Assembly (NCBI GenBank): GCA_009731375.1
Contig: BJOX01000010.1
Span: forward strand, 1,088,968-1,120,413
Direction of reading: 5' to 3'
Origin: Paulinella micropora
Lineage: Eukaryota > Cercozoa > Imbricatea > Euglyphida
DNA: 31,446 bases
The notes beneath the pieces were generated by a model, which worked only from the letters and a program-made list of their open reading frames with translations, was not told the DNA's origin and ran no database searches. Shown piece after piece: positions 26,320 through 31,446 of this stretch. Positions within the stretch are counted from its first letter, which is position 1; each line of letters starts with the position of its first letter. The position numbers and the translations under genes were made by a program.

Positions 26320-26514
26320 GCCCTTGAAGATAGAGGAACTATCGCTAATCATGAGCAGAATGCGACCGATCTAGCAAATCAGCATGCGAGTGAGCAGCAG
26401 ATGCAACAGCAGCATAATGTGCATATCGAGACTCATGATAGCGGTGAAGCTGCAGCTGCCGGCGAGGCTGCGGATGCTGTAAATGATAGTCCAGAGCGAC
26501 GTCAGCTCTGCTAG
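26320..26514 (+). pseudogene. Gene X, Gln/Ala/Glu-rich segment after the LTR element
   Basis: Read in continuation from the left flank, a frame VEALEDRGTIANHEQNA... runs to TAG 26512. It is rich in Gln, His and Ala. The left and right flanks join without a stop at the insertion point, but this frame differs by one from the acidic frame on the left; an A-run (about 15660-15666) could explain the shift. An internal donor (GCT|gtaaat near 26478) could splice to 26572. Confidence 0.45.
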
Positions 26515-26571
26515 CGCGGATCTTCCCAGTCTAGGCACTTTCATAGTGTTTGATTGCCTGGTTTAACACGC

Positions 26572-26820
26572 AGATCCAAGAAGAAACGGGAAAAGTTCAG
26601 TTTAGGAGAGGCAGTGAATGTGGATGTTGATGATGATGATCCAGCTCTCAACTCTGTAATCTTGTTTAAGGTATGGGGCCAACGGGGGGCCATCCGGTTC
26701 CAGCCAATATACAGGACAGGCCTTAGTCAGTATTTACGTTCTTGGTTACGTGGCACAGACTCGGAGGAAAGGCAGGCAATGCAGAACCCAAGCACAGCAG
26801 CTGAAGTGTATAAACAATAG
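26572..26820 (+). CDS. Gene X, probable terminal exon
   Basis: From the acceptor 'ggtttaacacgcag', a frame reads SKKKREKFSLGEAVNVDVDD and on to VYKQ-stop at 26818-26820, about 80 codons. The first part is basic, then acidic. An alternative donor TTTAAG|gtatgg at 26669/26670 is present. No family recognised. Confidence 0.45.
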   Translation, partial: RSKKKREKFSLGEAVNVDVDDDDPALNSVILFKVWGQRGAIRFQPIYRTGLSQYLRSWLRGTDSEERQAMQNPSTAAEVYKQ

Positions 26821-28231
<1,411 letters not shown>

Positions 28232-28382
28232 TTACTGCGCTCTCATGGGCGTGGCGTCTGCTGTCACTCCGTACTTCTCCTTTAACCTCTCCAGCTCCTT
28301 CTTCTTCTTCTGGACATCTACTTTCTCCTTGACGCCGCCTGTCTCCAGCCCCTTGGTGTTATGGTACAGCACGATGATATAC
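28232..28382 (-). CDS. Terminal exon of an unrecognised minus-strand gene
   Basis: From the acceptor 'tatgccttgacag' (minus strand) the exon runs for one base plus 49 codons to TAA. It starts hydrophobic (YIIVLYHNTKG), continues as a strongly charged helix (VKEKVDVQKKKKELERLKEK) and ends YGVTADATPMRAQ. The hydrophobic start followed by a basic coiled tail suggests the C-terminus of a membrane protein with a cytosolic tail, but I do not recognise it. GC content and codon choice stand out from the surrounding DNA. Upstream exons must lie to the right, past the SINE cluster or outside the window. Confidence 0.65.
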
Positions 28383-28482
28383 CTGTCAAGGCATATGCGA
28401 CAGAAGTATTAATACATGTAGCAAACAAGCAGAACGGATTAAGAAAGAGGCGCTTGAAGTCACGATTGATTGTAACACTTAC

Positions 28483-28519
<37 letters not shown>
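28483..28519. repeat. (TAA)n tail of SINE-A copy 4
   Basis: A short pure TAA tract against the 3' end of the minus-strand SINE. Confidence 0.9.
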
Positions 28520-28787
28520 GTGCTTCTCTGTCAATGGCTGATGCATTTCTGCACATGCGCCTCCATCGTCTCACCCGTGAGGGGAGTACGAAGAATTGAC
28601 GATAAGCTCTAATGACACCCCCGCAAGGGCAGTTCCAACACTTCCAGACGGCCGGTATGTTCAAATGAAAATACTGGTCCAGAAATAGACCGGTATGTTC
28701 AATGAAAATACTGGTGGCACCGACGGGAATCGAACTGGCGACAGGGCCCAGATGGTAGAACTTGACCACTGGGCTATCACGGTGTCC
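28520..28787 (-). repeat. tRNA-derived SINE family A, copy 4
   Basis: Near-identical to copies 1 and 3, with the tRNA-like head at its right end and the doubled 25-bp motif. One extra A is present in the first motif (TTCAAATGAAAA). Confidence 0.88.
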
Positions 28788-28823
<36 letters not shown>

Positions 28824-28881
28824 TTTAATAATAATAATGATAATAATAATAATAATGATAATAATGATAATAATGATGATG

Positions 28882-28930
<49 letters not shown>

Positions 28931-28935
28931 CCCCC

Positions 28936-28969
<34 letters not shown>

Positions 28970-29001
28970 TAATAATAATAATAATAATAATGATAATAAT
29001 G

Positions 29002-29043
<42 letters not shown>

Positions 29044-29106
29044 TAATGATGATGATGATGATGATAATAATGATGACATGATAAAAATAATTATCATAAC
29101 AATAAC

Positions 29107-29152
<46 letters not shown>

Positions 29153-29182
29153 GTAATAATAATAATAACAATAATAGTAATA
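28788..29182. repeat. Long (TAA/TGA)n microsatellite
   Basis: Nearly 400 bases of TAA with TGA, CAA and TAG variants. It spans the space between the head of SINE-A copy 4 and the 3' end of a related SINE. Confidence 0.9.
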
Positions 29183-29354
29183 GTGTATCTCCTGCCAATT
29201 GCTGAGCCAAAAGGCCATGTGCATCCAGTCCTCCATTCCATAAGGAAAGTCTCCACACCAATCGGTGGAATAAAGGAAGTGACGGCATAGAACATTACTC
29301 TAGGAGCTTTATACCAATCAGCCCATGGAAAGGACCGATGGCCTATGTACTCCC

Positions 29355-29356
<2 letters not shown>
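29183..29356 (-). repeat. SINE-like element related to family A at its 3' end
   Basis: A 174-bp unique segment bounded by (TAA)n on both sides. Its last 25 or so bases on the minus strand (CAGCAATTGGCAGGAGATAC) resemble the SINE-A end (CAGCCATTGACAGAGAAGCA), and it has the same (TAT)n tail. The rest is different and no tRNA head is seen. A frame on the minus strand (MFYAVTSFIPPIG...) is probably chance. Confidence 0.55.

Positions 29357-29452
<96 letters not shown>
29357..29452. repeat. Pure (TAA)n microsatellite, tail of SINE-A copy 5
   Basis: About 32 uninterrupted TAA units, the cleanest tract in the window, directly at a SINE 3' end. Confidence 0.95.
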
Positions 29453-29696
29453 GTGCTTCTCTGTCAATGGCTGATGCATTTCTGCACATGCGCCTCCATC
29501 GTCTCACCCGTGAGGGGAGTACGAAGAATTGACGATAAGAGTTCCAACACTTCCAGACGGGCCGGTATGTTCAATGAAAATACTGGTCCAGAAATAGACC
29601 GGTATGTTCAATGAAAATACTGGTGGCACCGACGGGACTCGAACTGGCGACAGGGCCCAGATGGTAGAACTTGACCACTGGGCTATCACGGTGTCC
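29453..29696 (-). repeat. tRNA-derived SINE family A, copy 5, with internal deletion
   Basis: Same as copies 1, 3 and 4 but lacking about 25 bases (the 'ctctaatgacacccccgc' region on the + strand). Head and doubled motif are present; the B-box-like region reads with one change (GACTCGAAC on the + strand). Confidence 0.88.
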
Positions 29697-29836
29697 ATAA
29701 TAATAATAATAATAATAAAAATAATTCTAATAATAATAATAATAATAATAATAATAGTAATAATAAAAACAATAATACTAACTAATACTAATACTAATGC
29801 TAATACTAATACTAATACTAATGATAATAATAACTA
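29697..29836. repeat. (TAA)n and (TAATAC)n microsatellite
   Basis: TAA repeats that pass into a six-base TAATAC/TAATGC pattern near 29780-29825. Confidence 0.9.
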
Positions 29837-29885
29837 GGGGCTGCGCCAACACCTGAAAGGATGGTTTGCGGTGCGCTTCGTGCAC

Positions 29886-29886
<1 letters not shown>

Positions 29887-29950
<64 letters not shown>

Positions 29951-29988
29951 CGCCGGGGCCCCCCCCCCCCCCCCCCCCNNNNNNNNNN
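29887..29988. other. Poly-C tract ending in a 10-N join
   Basis: About 90 bases of almost pure C with a short GCGCCGGGG interruption, then ten N (29979-29988). Most likely an assembly or base-calling artefact at a contig end. Confidence 0.8.
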
Positions 29989-31354
29989 GCCGGAGGTACC
30001 AGCAGAACGCGAATGTAAGTTATGGTGGCACAAAACCTAAAATCTCTGGTTTTTGTGCCACCCGCCACCAAAACTTTTTTATCTCCGAAGAGAGCGCACC
30101 TAGAGGTGTCGGGTACACCAAACATCAGCCTCAAACTCCCTCGGGTGTGCGCAAACGGCGCCTGGTGGCGCAAAAACCTCAATTTCCCGGTGTGTAGGCC
30201 ACCCGGCGAAACAATTTTTATATTTCCGAAGAGAGCTCATCAAGAAGAGTCAGATACACCAAACAACAGCCGCTAACTCCCTCTGGTGTGCGCAAACGGC
30301 GGCTGGTGGTTTCCCGGGTGGAGGGCCCCCCCGGACCCCCTTTCCCGTTGACAGGGTACGTTCAATTACCGGAGGGTGGCTGGTGGGACAAGACCTCAAT
30401 TTTCTTGTGTGGGTGCCACCCGCGACCAAAACGGGTACGTATAATTGCCGGGCTGGGGTTCCCGGGGGGAGGGCCCCCCGGACCCCCTCTGCCCCGTCGA
30501 CAGGGTACGTTCAATTGCCGGAGGCACCGGCAAGTACTGCCAAAAACAAGGAAATGTGGTATTCAGAACACTCCCTAACGCAAATATTTGCGGGAATTCC
30601 AAAAAAATCATACCAGCATCAAGATCGAGTCTGCTGCTAACCACCCTACCAATATGAGCTCCCAACTCCTCCTGGTTCCCACAAACCATGATTTATTCCG
30701 ATGGGAGAGCAGAAAATAGGCTAAAAAACAAGGAAATTTGGCATTCAGGACACTCCCCTAACGCAAATATTTGCGTGAATTCCAAAAAAATTATACCAGC
30801 ATCAAGATCGAGTCTGGGGCTAACCACCCTGCCAACATGAGCTCCCGGCTCCTCCTCGTTCCCACAAACCATGATTTATTCCGATGGGGGGTGCAAAAAA
30901 AAGGCCAAAAAACAAGGAATTTTGGCATTCAGGACACTCCCCTAACGCAAATATCTGCGTGAATTCCAAAGAAATTATATCAGCATCAACATCGAGTCTG
31001 GGGCTAGGCACCCTGTCAATATGAGCTCCCAACTCCTCCTGGTTCACACAAACCATGATTTATCCAGATTGGGGTGCAAAAAAAAACAAGGAATTTTGGA
31101 ATTCAGGAAACTCCCCTAAGGAAAATATTTGCGTGAATTTCAAAAAAATCATATCAGCATCAACATCGAGTCTGGGGCTAATCACCCTGCAAATATGAGC
31201 TCCCAACTCCTCGTCGTTCCCACAAACCATGATTTATTCCGACAGGGGTGCGGAAATGGGGGAGGGGGGGGGGGGGGGGGGTGGACGGGGTACACAATTT
31301 TCATTTTCCCCCTCCCCCCAAATTCCCCACCCCCTTCACCAACACCTTTCAGGG

Positions 31355-31356
<2 letters not shown>
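29989..31356 (+). repeat. Composite repeat family C, right copy
   Basis: Same order of parts as the left copy. Hairpin units of about 140 bp come first (first hairpin 30024-30037/30048-30062, second near 30163-30204). Two GC-rich blocks follow (near 30304-30375 and 30455-30525), each with 'CAGGGTACGTTCAATT'. Then come four tandem units of about 175-185 bp starting near 30547, 30729, 30912 and 31087. The end is a poly-G and C-rich terminus and then (TAA)n. The left copy has only two of the 180-bp units, so the number varies. Confidence 0.75.
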
Positions 31357-31418
<62 letters not shown>

Positions 31419-31446
31419 TAATAAATAATAATAATAATAATAATAA
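31357..31446. repeat. (TAA)n microsatellite at the window edge
   Basis: Follows the end of composite repeat C just as at 3464, so the tract belongs to that repeat's end. Confidence 0.9.

Noticed and set aside
29871-30197. Poly-Pro frame
   Set aside because: It arises from the poly-C tract and the N join, then runs into repeat C.

Overview
This window is nuclear DNA from a eukaryote. It shows spliceosomal GT-AG introns (one of 58 nt, one of about 4 kb), tRNA-derived SINEs, a Ty3/gypsy LTR retrotransposon and very many trinucleotide microsatellites. I cannot name the species; a protist, alga or simple invertebrate-like lineage would fit. There are five runs of N (846 N at 1243-2088 and four 10-N joins), so order and distance across them rest on the assembly.

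Layout. (1) 1-6108: a gene for an MTH1/NUDT1-type Nudix hydrolase on the + strand. Five exons can be read (608-648, 707-733, 4770-4853, 4949-5071, 6026-6108). Its second visible intron is filled with SINEs, (TAA)n tracts and a GC-rich composite repeat. Its fifth exon sits at the end of a tandem array of about six decayed copies of the exon's own first half. (2) 6109-8742: microsatellites, then a Q-rich reading frame ending in a MYND-like zinc finger. This is either a separate gene or a C-terminal extension of the Nudix gene. (3) 8743-12900: mostly no recognisable gene, with a coding-like but broken stretch at 10509-11190. (4) 12917-15702 and 26316-26820: an unrecognised, frameshifted multi-exon + strand gene (gene X, perhaps a DDE-transposase relic).

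(5) 15703-26315: a nearly intact Ty3/gypsy element on the minus strand, inserted into gene X. Its 236-237 bp LTRs (TG...CA) differ by one substitution and one indel, and a 4-bp duplication (TGAG) flanks it. It codes for Gag (898 aa, with a CCCH finger instead of the usual CCHC knuckle) and Pol (protease, RT, RNase H, integrase with GPY/F module, then a long extra C-terminal region). gag and pol lie in the same frame, separated by one UGA followed by CUG, which points to stop-codon readthrough.

(6) 26821-31446: non-coding DNA, one terminal exon of an unrecognised minus-strand gene (28232-28382), more SINEs with (ATT)n tails, a poly-C/N join, and a second, longer copy of the composite repeat.

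The observations I rate highest are the exon-overlapping tandem array in the Nudix gene, the gag-UGA-pol arrangement with its unusual Gag and Pol features, and the tRNA-SINE families that share a 3' end and (ATT)n tail. That tail probably seeded much of the (TAA)n microsatellite landscape.
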